A DNA stretch of 36,241 bases. Source: a virus. The notes under the pieces are model-generated. The model had not been told where the DNA came from. It saw only the letters and a list, made by a program, of their open reading frames with translations, and did no database searches. Numbering within the stretch: the stretch's first letter is position 1; every line of letters begins with the position of its first letter. Both the position numbers and the translations under genes were made by a program. This document shows, in pieces, positions 7,690 to 15,730 of this stretch. The stretch is from IMG/VR virus record IMGVR_UViG_3300030389_001910, positions 1 to 36,241 of that record; one strand, written 5' to 3'.

Positions 7690-9049
7690 ACCTCTCTCCA
7701 CTGGTAGACTTATCTAGTACAGGTATCTCGTCCTCTTGCCCACTATCTACAAGATCAGATTGTGCATTTAGTTCAACATCATACAGTTTCATTCTTGATC
7801 TGTCTATTCCTAAAACAAATCTTTTGTTTACAGTAGGATCATTGTATCTATTTTTTAGTTGTTTGACTGTAATTTGTTGTAATTCTTCCATTTCTTCAGT
7901 TGATATCAATGCAAACATAAAGTCTGCTGTCGCAGGTAATCCAAATGACTCTGATGTGTCCTCAAGTCCTATATCAGTTGACACATATCCACCTCTAGTA
8001 GTCTGTGTAGCAGACACGATAGGCACGTTATTTTCGACTGCTAGACCCCTTAATTCCTCTGCGATAGATTTTATAAGTGTGTATGAATTTATGTTTGAGC
8101 CCCCTTTAAATCGACTTGAAGCACATATATTTAAGTAATCTACAAAGATTATCTCTGGTTTAAAACTTTTCTTTATTGATAGTTCTTGTAATAATGATCT
8201 AAAATGATTTGTATGTGCTGATGCAGTTGGATATTCTTTGATAATAAGTTTACCTTTTACTTTGTTCATAATCTTTTCAATCTTATCATCATACATGGGT
8301 TTAGGTAAATCTTGCAATGCATCCATACTTACGTTCATAAGATTTGCATCTATTCTTTCTGCGATTCTTTCCTCTGCCATCTCTAAAGTAATGTATAATA
8401 CATTTCGTCCTTGATTGATACAGTTCGCAGCCATGTGACACATAAACAAAGACTTACCGACACCTGTACCTGCAAGTGCAATGTTTAGTGTTTTTTGTGG
8501 AAGTCCACCCTTTGTAATTTTATTAAAGTATTCTAAATCAAATGGAATGCGTTCTTCTTTTCGATGTAAATAATCAAATCTATCTGATGCATCTTCTATG
8601 TAATCATGTCCTACTCTATTATCAAATGATACTGATAGTGCGTCTGTCAATAGACTAGGAAGTGCGTCAGGCTTTCGTGTGGAATCTCTACCTTCAATAA
8701 TAGAGATTCCGTCCACGACGGCATTATAGATTGCCCTATCTTTACAGAACTTTTCGGTAGTGTCAGTCAACCACTCTATATCAACTGCGTCCTCTGTAAA
8801 GTTGCTAACAAGATTTGTTATATCTTTATATTGTTGTTCCGTTAAATCTTTTCGATTATCAAGTTCAACTTCTAGAGATGTCTTTGTTGGAAGTTTAGAA
8901 TACTTTAGTGCAAAAGAACTTATCTCTTTGAATACAATTCTTTGATTTTTGTTCTCGAAGTATTCTTCTTTTAAAAACGGTAAAACTTTTCTAGCATATT
9001 CTTCATTTGCTATCAGGTTCTCTAGTATCGTTAAGGTTATATTTTTCAT
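7661..9049 (-). CDS. 41: Replicative DNA helicase gp41 (DnaB family)
   Basis: 462 residues from ATG 9049 (GGAA 8 bases upstream); T4 gp41 is 475. This RecA-fold hexameric helicase unwinds DNA ahead of the leading-strand polymerase and works with a primase. The N-terminal domain is helical, and the ATPase domain begins about residue 170 with FDLEYFNKITKGGLPQKTL, Walker A GTGVGKS at about 194-200, and a Walker B region near IIFVDYLNICASS. RSRMKLYD near the C-terminus fits the DnaB arginine-finger region. It follows uvsX and the 97-residue gene, overlapping the latter by 47 bases, as in other T4-like phages. Assignment is firm. Confidence 0.95.
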   Translation of the reverse strand: MKNITLTILENLIANEEYARKVLPFLKEEYFENKNQRIVFKEISSFALKYSKLPTKTSLEVELDNRKDLTEQQYKDITNLVSNFTEDAVDIEWLTDTTEKFCKDRAIYNAVVDGISIIEGRDSTRKPDALPSLLTDALSVSFDNRVGHDYIEDASDRFDYLHRKEERIPFDLEYFNKITKGGLPQKTLNIALAGTGVGKSLFMCHMAANCINQGRNVLYITLEMAEERIAERIDANLMNVSMDALQDLPKPMYDDKIEKIMNKVKGKLIIKEYPTASAHTNHFRSLLQELSIKKSFKPEIIFVDYLNICASSRFKGGSNINSYTLIKSIAEELRGLAVENNVPIVSATQTTRGGYVSTDIGLEDTSESFGLPATADFMFALISTEEMEELQQITVKQLKNRYNDPTVNKRFVLGIDRSRMKLYDVELNAQSDLVDSGQEDEIPVLDKSTSGERYAKFQEIKV

Positions 9050-9296
9050 CAAGTATTTCCATTAGTATATCACCAATATATTTAAAAAAAGTTTTATCAA
9101 ACTTTTCTTTTGGTATTGCATTGTTTTCTATTATATCATATTCAAACTGCATAATCAAACTTCCGTCTTTTACAACAGGTGAAACTTTTCCATATTTATA
9201 TATGACTCCAGCGTAGTCACCTTCATTAATACCTATGCAAGTTTGGTCTGGGTATTTTGCTGACTCAATATAACTATATCGCTTTTTCTTCTCCAT
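9003..9296 (-). CDS. Small hypothetical protein between uvsX and gene 41
   Basis: 97 residues ([20 protein letters not shown]). It reads as a small beta-rich protein with an amphipathic helix at about 70-85 ([16 protein letters not shown]). A small gene in this exact slot occurs in many marine T4-like genomes. It overlaps uvsX upstream by 23 bases and gp41 downstream by 47 bases. Function unknown; the position suggests a role in replication or recombination. Its coding sequence contains a chance TATAAATA that I did not call as a promoter. Confidence 0.65.
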   Translation of the reverse strand: MEKKKRYSYIESAKYPDQTCIGINEGDYAGVIYKYGKVSPVVKDGSLIMQFEYDIIENNAIPKEKFDKTFFKYIGDILMEILDEKYNLNDTREPDSK

Positions 9297-10314
9297 AAGA
9301 ATATTCTATCTTTGCAGCCTCCTCTAACTTTTGCATGATCTCATCTGTAAAATATGATTGTGGATCATCATTTATAGTTTTGCCAAACACTTTACGACCA
9401 TCTGGTAGTTCATATTTTGTAGATACCTTTTTAAATATGTCATGTTTTTCTGCAAGTTGAAGAAGTCCATAATATTTGTCAAGACCTTTATTATATGTCA
9501 ATCTAACTTCACACTCTGAGTTTTCTTTTGTTAATCTTGACTTTTGATTTTTTGCTTTGATAATATTACCGATAACTTGAGTTCCGTCTTTTTCTTTCTT
9601 CTTACTTAGATATACAATACTACTTGCGGCATATTTAAGTCCACTGCCACCACCCATTTCTTTCATTGGAACATATGATCCAACAACATCATAAGTGTGA
9701 TTTGTTACAACCATTGGTACTTTTGCTTTACCTAATTTAAGTGTAAGTATTCTAAATGCAGCCTTTAGAACTTGAGCCCTTGTCATATCTCTTGTTTCTT
9801 TTCCCTCTGCTGTATCCTCAACTTCTTTTGTTGTTGACAACATACCCAGAGAATCAAGACACATAAACATAGGTCTTCTAATATCAACATCTTGTTGCAT
9901 GTATCTATCAAGAACTTTAATTGCCTGTGTTCTGAACTCTTGCACAGTTGAGACAGGTAAGACTACCATTCTTGATGCATCAATGCCTCTATCAACAATC
10001 ATTTTTTTAGTCACTGCTGACTCTGACTCAAAGTAAACAACACCACCATCTGGGTTTGCATCTAAAAAGTGTTTACACATTCCCATAAGAAAAAATGTTT
10101 TACCAGTTGCAGATTCACCTGCAAGTGCTGTTATTTTATTTTGTGGAAGTCCACCATAAAGTGAACCACTTAACATTCCGTTTAAAATATAAGAACCAGT
10201 GTCGATAAAGTTTTCAACATCACCTGATTCAACTCCGTCTTCTACTAGATTAGCATATTCATTGCCAGTTGTTTTTATGATCTCTTTTAAAAAATCATTT
10301 GCATCTGTTCCCAT
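9274..10314 (-). CDS. uvsX: UvsX recombinase (RecA family)
   Basis: 346 residues; T4 UvsX is 391. It forms filaments on single-stranded DNA and drives strand invasion for recombination-dependent replication and repair. Walker A is GESATGKT at 66-73, preceded by [13 protein letters not shown]. Walker B is [12 protein letters not shown], and [20 protein letters not shown] covers the RecA-like L2 and following strand. ATG 10314 has an excellent ribosome site (AAGGAG, 5 bases). It is separated from gp43 by the modification cassette and a 78-residue gene. Firm assignment. Confidence 0.95.
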   Translation of the reverse strand: MGTDANDFLKEIIKTTGNEYANLVEDGVESGDVENFIDTGSYILNGMLSGSLYGGLPQNKITALAGESATGKTFFLMGMCKHFLDANPDGGVVYFESESAVTKKMIVDRGIDASRMVVLPVSTVQEFRTQAIKVLDRYMQQDVDIRRPMFMCLDSLGMLSTTKEVEDTAEGKETRDMTRAQVLKAAFRILTLKLGKAKVPMVVTNHTYDVVGSYVPMKEMGGGSGLKYAASSIVYLSKKKEKDGTQVIGNIIKAKNQKSRLTKENSECEVRLTYNKGLDKYYGLLQLAEKHDIFKKVSTKYELPDGRKVFGKTINDDPQSYFTDEIMQKLEEAAKIEYSYGEEKAI

Positions 10315-10323
10315 AATTACTCC

Positions 10324-10560
10324 TTATAAATTTTTATTTAATAATTCTGGTCTGTATATTGTATAGTTCTCTATTAAGTCTGAGGGTATACATTGAAGTT
10401 GAAGACCAGGTAAGTCACTTAACTCAGAATATATTTCTCTTCTTGCGATTAGACAATTTTCCATATCAAGATATAAATATTTTGACGCTATGTTTGTACA
10501 TACTTCATCGCCAGGCATACCTAAACACAAAAACCCAATCAAAAATACTGCTGTGCTCAT
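10324..10560 (-). CDS. Small protein with hydrophobic N-terminus, hypothetical
   Basis: 78 residues. The first 14 (MSTAVFLIGFLCLG) are hydrophobic and could be a signal peptide or a single membrane anchor, although no basic residue precedes them. The remainder has Cys at 21, 35 and 57 and looks compact (KYLYLDMENCLIARREIY). The start overlaps the stop of the CmoA-like gene as ATGA, and the stop is 9 bases before uvsX. I cannot name a family; an export or membrane location is inferred from the N-terminus only. Confidence 0.55.
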   Translation of the reverse strand: MSTAVFLIGFLCLGMPGDEVCTNIASKYLYLDMENCLIARREIYSELSDLPGLQLQCIPSDLIENYTIYRPELLNKNL

Positions 10561-11270
10561 TTGATTACTATTGCTCCTAAAAAATTATGATTACGCCAAA
10601 ATACTTGTATATCTTTAAAACCTGCCTTCGTCAAGAACTCATTTATTTCTGGCCAAGTATTTGGTTTCAACATGTGTCGTAGTGTGTTTTCTTTATCTAA
10701 AATGTCTTTATCTTCGAAATGTTTTCTTTTGTAATCATAATACATAAATGTTAACATATCTTGAATATGAGCATTCTGTGAATAAACTTTTTCTGCAAAG
10801 ACAAATGCGCCACCAGGTATTAAACTTGTATAAATGTCTCGTATCAATTTTTCTCTGTCTGTTTTAGGCATGAACTGTAAAGTAAATATTGATGTAATAT
10901 AAGAATATTTATTGTAACCTAACGAATATTCTCTTATATCCTTTTCACTAAAATTAATAAATGATCTATTTTTACTTTCCTCAACCATTTTCCATAATTC
11001 ATCAGACCTTTTATGAAGGTCTTCTTGAAAACCTTTTGCGTATTCAACACCTTCGTATGTGACACGATTCTTATGTTCATGATTTTCTAAAAATATTTCT
11101 TTTGTTAGTTTGCCAGTTGAACATCCAATATCTAGAACATGTGTTTTTTCTTCTACAAAATATCTAGAAAATGATACAACATCATTCAATAATTCTTTAT
11201 AACCTCTGATAGATTTGTCAATGTGATTATCAAATCCCTCTTCTCTGTGTGCAAATGTAAAATCGTTCAT
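10557..11270 (-). CDS. CmoA-like carboxy-SAM synthase homologue
   Basis: 237 residues; E. coli CmoA is 247. CmoA converts SAM and prephenate to carboxy-S-adenosyl-methionine (Cx-SAM), normally used by CmoB on tRNA wobble uridine. Similarity runs the full length: FTF at 4-6, HIDKSIRGY (16-24), SAM motif I DIGCSTG (47-53), FTLQFMPKTDRE (129-140), IPGG (151-154), EK (160-161) and FLTKAGF (212-218). The Arg that binds the new carboxylate (E. coli Arg199) aligns with Glu194, while Arg198 appears one helical turn later, where E. coli has Glu. Cx-SAM production is therefore likely but not assured. ATG 11270 overlaps the methyltransferase stop (TAATG) with AAGGA 7 bases upstream. An ordinary methyltransferase derived from CmoA is the alternative. 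Confidence 0.8.
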   Translation of the reverse strand: MNDFTFAHREEGFDNHIDKSIRGYKELLNDVVSFSRYFVEEKTHVLDIGCSTGKLTKEIFLENHEHKNRVTYEGVEYAKGFQEDLHKRSDELWKMVEESKNRSFINFSEKDIREYSLGYNKYSYITSIFTLQFMPKTDREKLIRDIYTSLIPGGAFVFAEKVYSQNAHIQDMLTFMYYDYKRKHFEDKDILDKENTLRHMLKPNTWPEINEFLTKAGFKDIQVFWRNHNFLGAIVIK

Positions 11271-12406
11271 TATATATTCCTTAAAACATTATCATACATG
11301 GAACTCGCAAGTGCTTTCATCATTAACGATGGCACCATTCTTCCACATCTCTCTGATTTTTGAGCCCACTTACCTGTCAATATAAAATCGTCTGGTAGTG
11401 ATGTTACTCTTTTTAATTCACCTAAAGTAAACTTTCTGTCTTCTTCCCAATGACAAACTCCAGCAGTTTTTTCTGTTGCACCCATGGCAGTAATAGTAGG
11501 TGACGGATGAAACTCTGATGCAATCTTTAAATTAAAATGCCAACCTTTTGGATGATAGTCTGTGCCTGTAATTACTTTGTCTGGGTTGCGTGGCATCAAT
11601 ACACAAGTTTGTTTGTAGTATGCTGTTTCTTTCCACATTCTGGTTAACATTTCCACTTCATCATTATCATATTCTAAACCATCAAAGGCACCTTGTAAAG
11701 TGGTAATTGTTTCATTCTCTTTTGGAAATATTGATGATAGTGTCATAAAATTTAAACCAACTTGATCCATAATATCATCTCTAACTGCCATGAAGAAAAC
11801 TCTTCGTCTTCTTTGTGGAACTCCAAACTGTGAACAATCATGCACTTTTGCAACTACTTGATATCCAATGTCTTCAAATGTATTTTGTATTTTATTAAAA
11901 TATTGTTTTGCCTCTCCGACTGTAAGACCTTCAACATTTTCTGCGATAATAGTCTTTGGTCTAATCTTATCTGCAACTCTTAAAAACTCAAAGAATAAAT
12001 CTTCAATGTTTGTAACTATCTTTCCGTCTGAGTAAGATTTAGTTTTACCAAATCCGTCACTATGAACTGTTCCTTCTCTTGCAAGTGTTCCACACATACT
12101 AAACGCTGAACATGGAGGTGATCCGTCTAACAATTCAAGTTCACCTTCTTTTATATTTGCAATCTCTAAAAAATCTTTTCCTTCTAGTTCTTTGATATCA
12201 CCATCAAGAATAGGTGTGTTTGGATAATTATCTCTGTAAGTATTTCTTGCTTCCTCAACAAACTCATTTATTGCAAGTATCTTTCCACCTGCAAGACGAT
12301 AACCTGTGGAACTTCCACCACCACCTGCGAAAGTAGATATGACACGAAACTTTTCTTGTGCCTCTCCGTCTAATACGTCTTTCATTAAGTAAGGTTTGTA
12401 TTTCAT
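11270..12406 (-). CDS. Cytosine-C5 DNA methyltransferase-family enzyme, Asn-to-Arg in motif X
   Basis: 378 residues with the full set of C5-methyltransferase motifs: I (FAGGGGSSTGY, 26-36), IV (GSPPCSAF, 95-102, catalytic Cys99), VI (ENV, 156-158), VIII (QRRRR, 198-202), a target-recognition region at about 215-320, IX (LGELKRVTSLPDDF, 328-341) and X. In motif X the near-invariant GN-x-V-P is CGRMVP (354-359), so Arg356 replaces the Asn that lies beside the SAM donor. In M.MpeI, basic substitutions at this Asn permit Cx-SAM use. It lies between an AsnB-like gene (ATGA overlap) and a CmoA homologue (TAATG overlap). No restriction partner is adjacent. I infer cytosine carboxymethylation in phage or host DNA; plain methylation is the alternative. 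Confidence 0.9.
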   Translation of the reverse strand: MKYKPYLMKDVLDGEAQEKFRVISTFAGGGGSSTGYRLAGGKILAINEFVEEARNTYRDNYPNTPILDGDIKELEGKDFLEIANIKEGELELLDGSPPCSAFSMCGTLAREGTVHSDGFGKTKSYSDGKIVTNIEDLFFEFLRVADKIRPKTIIAENVEGLTVGEAKQYFNKIQNTFEDIGYQVVAKVHDCSQFGVPQRRRRVFFMAVRDDIMDQVGLNFMTLSSIFPKENETITTLQGAFDGLEYDNDEVEMLTRMWKETAYYKQTCVLMPRNPDKVITGTDYHPKGWHFNLKIASEFHPSPTITAMGATEKTAGVCHWEEDRKFTLGELKRVTSLPDDFILTGKWAQKSERCGRMVPSLMMKALASSMYDNVLRNI

Positions 12407-13224
12407 ATAAAGTTTTCCAAAGTGCCTTTACTGTCAACTATTTTTGACCAGTCACGACACACATCCATAATTCTTTTCCTATCATATATGTTTATCTCTT
12501 TATTGTCAAGAAGTTTCTCAAATATAGTTGGTATCTCTGCGACAAGTTGTAAATTAAGATGTTTTTTAAGTTTAAGTTCATCAAACTCATGAAAATGTTG
12601 TCTAATTAAATGCTTTTCATATGGTTTATTAATCTGATCCCAATCAAATTGTATGAAATAATTAAATACATCTTTATTTAAATAAGGTGCAATCAGAATC
12701 TTATTATGTTCTTTACTTAACATTTCTAATTGTCTAACACCTGCTGGATTATCTGATGAAAAATAGTCTGTTCTAAATTTATCAAACTTTTGTTTGGTAT
12801 GTTTAAAATGTATCATGGCCTTTTTACTTAGACCATAGTGTCCGTCTGCGGCAACACCAGATATAATAACTTTCTCTTTTATCTTAGGATACATGTACAT
12901 GAATGGCCAAGTGCATTCAAATTGAACTTTCTTTTTGCAACTGTATGTGTATGCCAACTTTTTAAAGTCTTCAACTAAATTTTCAGTTGGCACTTCAATG
13001 CTTGTAAAATTAAATCCAAACTTTTCACATACCTCTTGTGCTTTTAGTGAGTCGTAAGTAGGATTATCTTTTATATGAAAAGAATATCCATGTACTTTTA
13101 AACCGAGACGGTTAGAAGTAAAAAGGCAAGTGTTGCTGTCAACGCCGCCAGATAAGAGAATAGCAACTTCAGTTTCATTTTGTCTCTCCTTTGTTATTAT
13201 TGTTTCTAGTAATTTGTGTATCAT
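12403..13224 (-). CDS. Asparagine-synthetase-like PP-loop ATPase without glutaminase domain
   Basis: 273 residues corresponding to the synthetase half of AsnB. PP-loop SGGVDS at 25-30 follows AILL; SGVAADGHYGL (122-132) matches the AsnB SGEGADELFGG segment; LIAPYLNKDVFNYF and Lys204 fit the later core. Enzymes of this type adenylate a carboxylate and pass it to ammonia or an amine. The N-terminal glutaminase is absent, so ammonia or another amine would be the nucleophile. ATG 13224 overlaps the gp43 stop (ATGA) with GAGGA 9 bases upstream. The last residues (GTLENFI) resemble the gp43 tail (GTLEDFFA), a likely clamp-binding peptide. Context suggests it amidates the product of the neighbouring DNA-modifying enzyme; free asparagine synthesis is less likely. 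Confidence 0.8.
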   Translation of the reverse strand: MIHKLLETIITKERQNETEVAILLSGGVDSNTCLFTSNRLGLKVHGYSFHIKDNPTYDSLKAQEVCEKFGFNFTSIEVPTENLVEDFKKLAYTYSCKKKVQFECTWPFMYMYPKIKEKVIISGVAADGHYGLSKKAMIHFKHTKQKFDKFRTDYFSSDNPAGVRQLEMLSKEHNKILIAPYLNKDVFNYFIQFDWDQINKPYEKHLIRQHFHEFDELKLKKHLNLQLVAEIPTIFEKLLDNKEINIYDRKRIMDVCRDWSKIVDSKGTLENFI

Positions 13225-15695
13225 GCAAAAAAGTCCTCTAATGTTCCTTGTGTACCATAAGTTCTATCAACATGCCATCCAATTTTTTCGATAATAAAGT
13301 TAAGTGGTTCAATGAATGATTTCTCAAACTGTAATTCATAATCAACTTTAAAATCAAGTTGTTTAGGAAGACTTGTAATAAATGATATAGACGATGATTG
13401 ATATATGTTTGGAAGTTTTAAATATAAGAATTTAATCTTGTCACCTTCTTGTATTAGAGGGTAGTACCTACTTAGTTTATTTTTATTTATTAGATGATTG
13501 TAAAGTATTCCACCTTTGACGTGTATCGGAGCACCTTTCTTAAAAAGTGTATGAGACTCAGACCATTTACTCAAACCATTGACACTTCTAGGATATGCGA
13601 TCTCCTCTGGTGGAAGTGTAAGAAACTCCTCACGAAAATTTTGTATAAATGTATTCAAATCTTTTTCATTGCCAGACATCATAATTCTTAATGCCTCTTT
13701 AATTTTCTTACGACAAGGTGCAGGTGTTGATGACTTAACTGCTTCTATTCCCATGATCTTTAATGTTGGTTCTTTGTATCTAACACCTTCAATATCATGT
13801 GCATTTAAAATATATCTCTTCTTTGCAGTCCAAATACCTTTATCTGCAATCACCTCTCTTTTCATTTGCATCTTTTGTTCAAACGCATTTAGATAGTCTG
13901 CAAGTTCTTGATAAGACTTGTCAATAAAAGGTTCAATTTTTTCTTTTGCAATCTTATCTAAAAAGTCAATAGGATTTTTTGGTTTTAGTTTTTTAATTAA
14001 TTCATCAAATGTTATGTAAACTGAATCAGTGTCAGACGCAAGAACATAATCTTTATCTTTAGTTTTTAATAAATTGTTCATGTATTCGTTTATCTTTTTT
14101 TCAATCCAACGAATAGATAGTTGACCAGAAGTAGTTATTGCCTCTGCCATAGTGTGTGAGTAATATCTAAACCAATTGTTTCCTATGGCACCATATGCTG
14201 AGTTCAGTGCAATCTTTTTTGCCATCTGTATATTATTAAATTTAGAAACTAACTTTTCATACTTTTTATCTCTAGTGTTTTCTAGAGTTTGTTTTGCATC
14301 AAGTAAAGCCTTTTTGTATCTTACTCTGTCGTCATACATCTTTTGCATCATCTCAGGTAAGAAACCTTTCTTATCAGTTCTAAACAAAGCACCATTAGGT
14401 GTCATCGTTGTATTTTTCAAAACAGATGTATCAACTTTTTTATCTAATAGTTTATCAACTGACATGTTAGGAACTGTCTTTTCACTTTTCATAGTTTCTG
14501 GTGATATATTATATTGCATAATCAAGTGTGGATACAATGAGTTTAGATCAAATGAAAGAACCCATTCATGCATACCCGTTTGTGGATCTTTTACATATGC
14601 ACCTTCATACTTCTCAGATTTTTCTCTGTCAATCTTTTGTGGCACAACTATACCTTTATCCATAAGATAATTGTGTATTAAAATATCCCAATACTTAACT
14701 GAACCTAAAACATCAGTGTAGTTTACTTTGGCCTCATATGCCATAGTCAAACACAAATCAATCAGTTTCATTTTCTCTTCAAGTTTATCAACTATCTCAA
14801 CGTCTGTAATATTGTAATCAATAAAAGATTGAAAATCATTTGTGTACCAATCTCTAAATGTGTCATAAGGATTTCCGTCTTTTCTTTCACCAAGTTCAAC
14901 AAATGCAATATGATCTAAACGATATGACTCTTGATTTGTGTATGTAAACTTTCTATACAAATCAAAGTAATCTAAGGCAGCGATACCTTGTATATCATAA
15001 ACTTGATGTGTGCGACCCATAGAGTAGATTGTCTTTGATGATACAGAACCCCAAGGTGATAATTTTTTTAGATCATCCTCACCACAAAGTTTTTTTATAC
15101 GATTGCAAAGATAAGGTATGTCAAAAAATTCTGTATTCCAACCAGTGATAACATCTGGTTGATTCATTTGCCAAAACTTTAAAAATTCAAAAATTAATTC
15201 TTTTTCATTATCACACTTTACATATGCCACATCATTCCTATGCGTTTTGTAATCGCCAACACCCCAAACAAATATTTGTTTGTTTGAATGATTTTTTACT
15301 GTGATAGAAAGTAAAGGTTCAATTGCATCTTGTGGATTTGGAAAACCATTTTCACATGCAACCTCTATATCGATTGTTGCAATTAGAATACTTTCTAATG
15401 ACCAATCTAAGTTAGGATAGTTTTCATACAAAAAAGAATATGCATACTGTGTATTACCATATAATAAATGTGGTTGTTCTTTGTATTGTTCAACCCACTC
15501 TTTCGCATCTTTTATTGTTTGATGTTTTATAGGTGTAACGTATTTACCTTCAAGAGTTTTGAAGTTTGTTTGACGCATCACTGGGCAATAAAGAGTTGGC
15601 GAATACTTTACTTTTCGATTTACTCTTTTGCCGTCTATGACTTCTCTAAGTAATAAGTTGTTTCCCCATTGAGAAACATTTGTATAAAACCTCAT
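13221..15695 (-). CDS. 43: DNA polymerase gp43 (family B)
   Basis: 824 residues; T4 gp43 is 898. Proofreading motifs are Exo I DIE (109-111), Exo II NTEFFD (187-192) and Exo III YNITD (294-298). Polymerase motif A is DLNSLYP (383-389), motif B is KKIALNSAYGAIGNN (493-507) and motif C is DTDS (555-558). All catalytic acids are present. The C-terminus GTLEDFFA matches the short hydrophobic clamp-binding tails of T4-type polymerases. The start ATG 15695 has no Shine-Dalgarno, but a strong promoter ends 6 bases before it, so the first message may be leaderless. It heads the operon that carries the modification cassette, uvsX and gp41. Confidence 0.97.
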   Translation of the reverse strand: MRFYTNVSQWGNNLLLREVIDGKRVNRKVKYSPTLYCPVMRQTNFKTLEGKYVTPIKHQTIKDAKEWVEQYKEQPHLLYGNTQYAYSFLYENYPNLDWSLESILIATIDIEVACENGFPNPQDAIEPLLSITVKNHSNKQIFVWGVGDYKTHRNDVAYVKCDNEKELIFEFLKFWQMNQPDVITGWNTEFFDIPYLCNRIKKLCGEDDLKKLSPWGSVSSKTIYSMGRTHQVYDIQGIAALDYFDLYRKFTYTNQESYRLDHIAFVELGERKDGNPYDTFRDWYTNDFQSFIDYNITDVEIVDKLEEKMKLIDLCLTMAYEAKVNYTDVLGSVKYWDILIHNYLMDKGIVVPQKIDREKSEKYEGAYVKDPQTGMHEWVLSFDLNSLYPHLIMQYNISPETMKSEKTVPNMSVDKLLDKKVDTSVLKNTTMTPNGALFRTDKKGFLPEMMQKMYDDRVRYKKALLDAKQTLENTRDKKYEKLVSKFNNIQMAKKIALNSAYGAIGNNWFRYYSHTMAEAITTSGQLSIRWIEKKINEYMNNLLKTKDKDYVLASDTDSVYITFDELIKKLKPKNPIDFLDKIAKEKIEPFIDKSYQELADYLNAFEQKMQMKREVIADKGIWTAKKRYILNAHDIEGVRYKEPTLKIMGIEAVKSSTPAPCRKKIKEALRIMMSGNEKDLNTFIQNFREEFLTLPPEEIAYPRSVNGLSKWSESHTLFKKGAPIHVKGGILYNHLINKNKLSRYYPLIQEGDKIKFLYLKLPNIYQSSSISFITSLPKQLDFKVDYELQFEKSFIEPLNFIIEKIGWHVDRTYGTQGTLEDFFA

Positions 15696-15701
15696 GTAAT
15701 C

Positions 15702-15730
15702 ACTATACCATAATTATGAAAAATAGTCAA
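15702..15730 (-). promoter_or_regulatory. Sigma70-like promoter of gene 43
   Basis: TTGACT (15725-15730), a 17-base spacer, and TATAGT (15702-15707) on the minus strand. The predicted start is at about 15695, the A of the gp43 ATG. The -35 lies inside the 3' end of the amidinotransferase gene. Confidence 0.75.

Noticed and set aside
9193-9200. Exact TATAAATA on the minus strand
   Set aside because: It lies within the 97-residue gene (codons for IYKY) and precedes gp41, an early function; likely chance in AT-rich coding DNA.
10472-10479. TATAAATA on the plus strand
   Set aside because: No plus-strand gene lies downstream; it is inside a minus-strand coding region.
11270-12406. Methyltransferase as half of a restriction-modification system
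   Set aside because: No endonuclease gene is adjacent; the neighbours are gp43, an AsnB-like gene and a CmoA homologue. The PD-(D/E)XK-like candidate is 4 kb away in a different operon.
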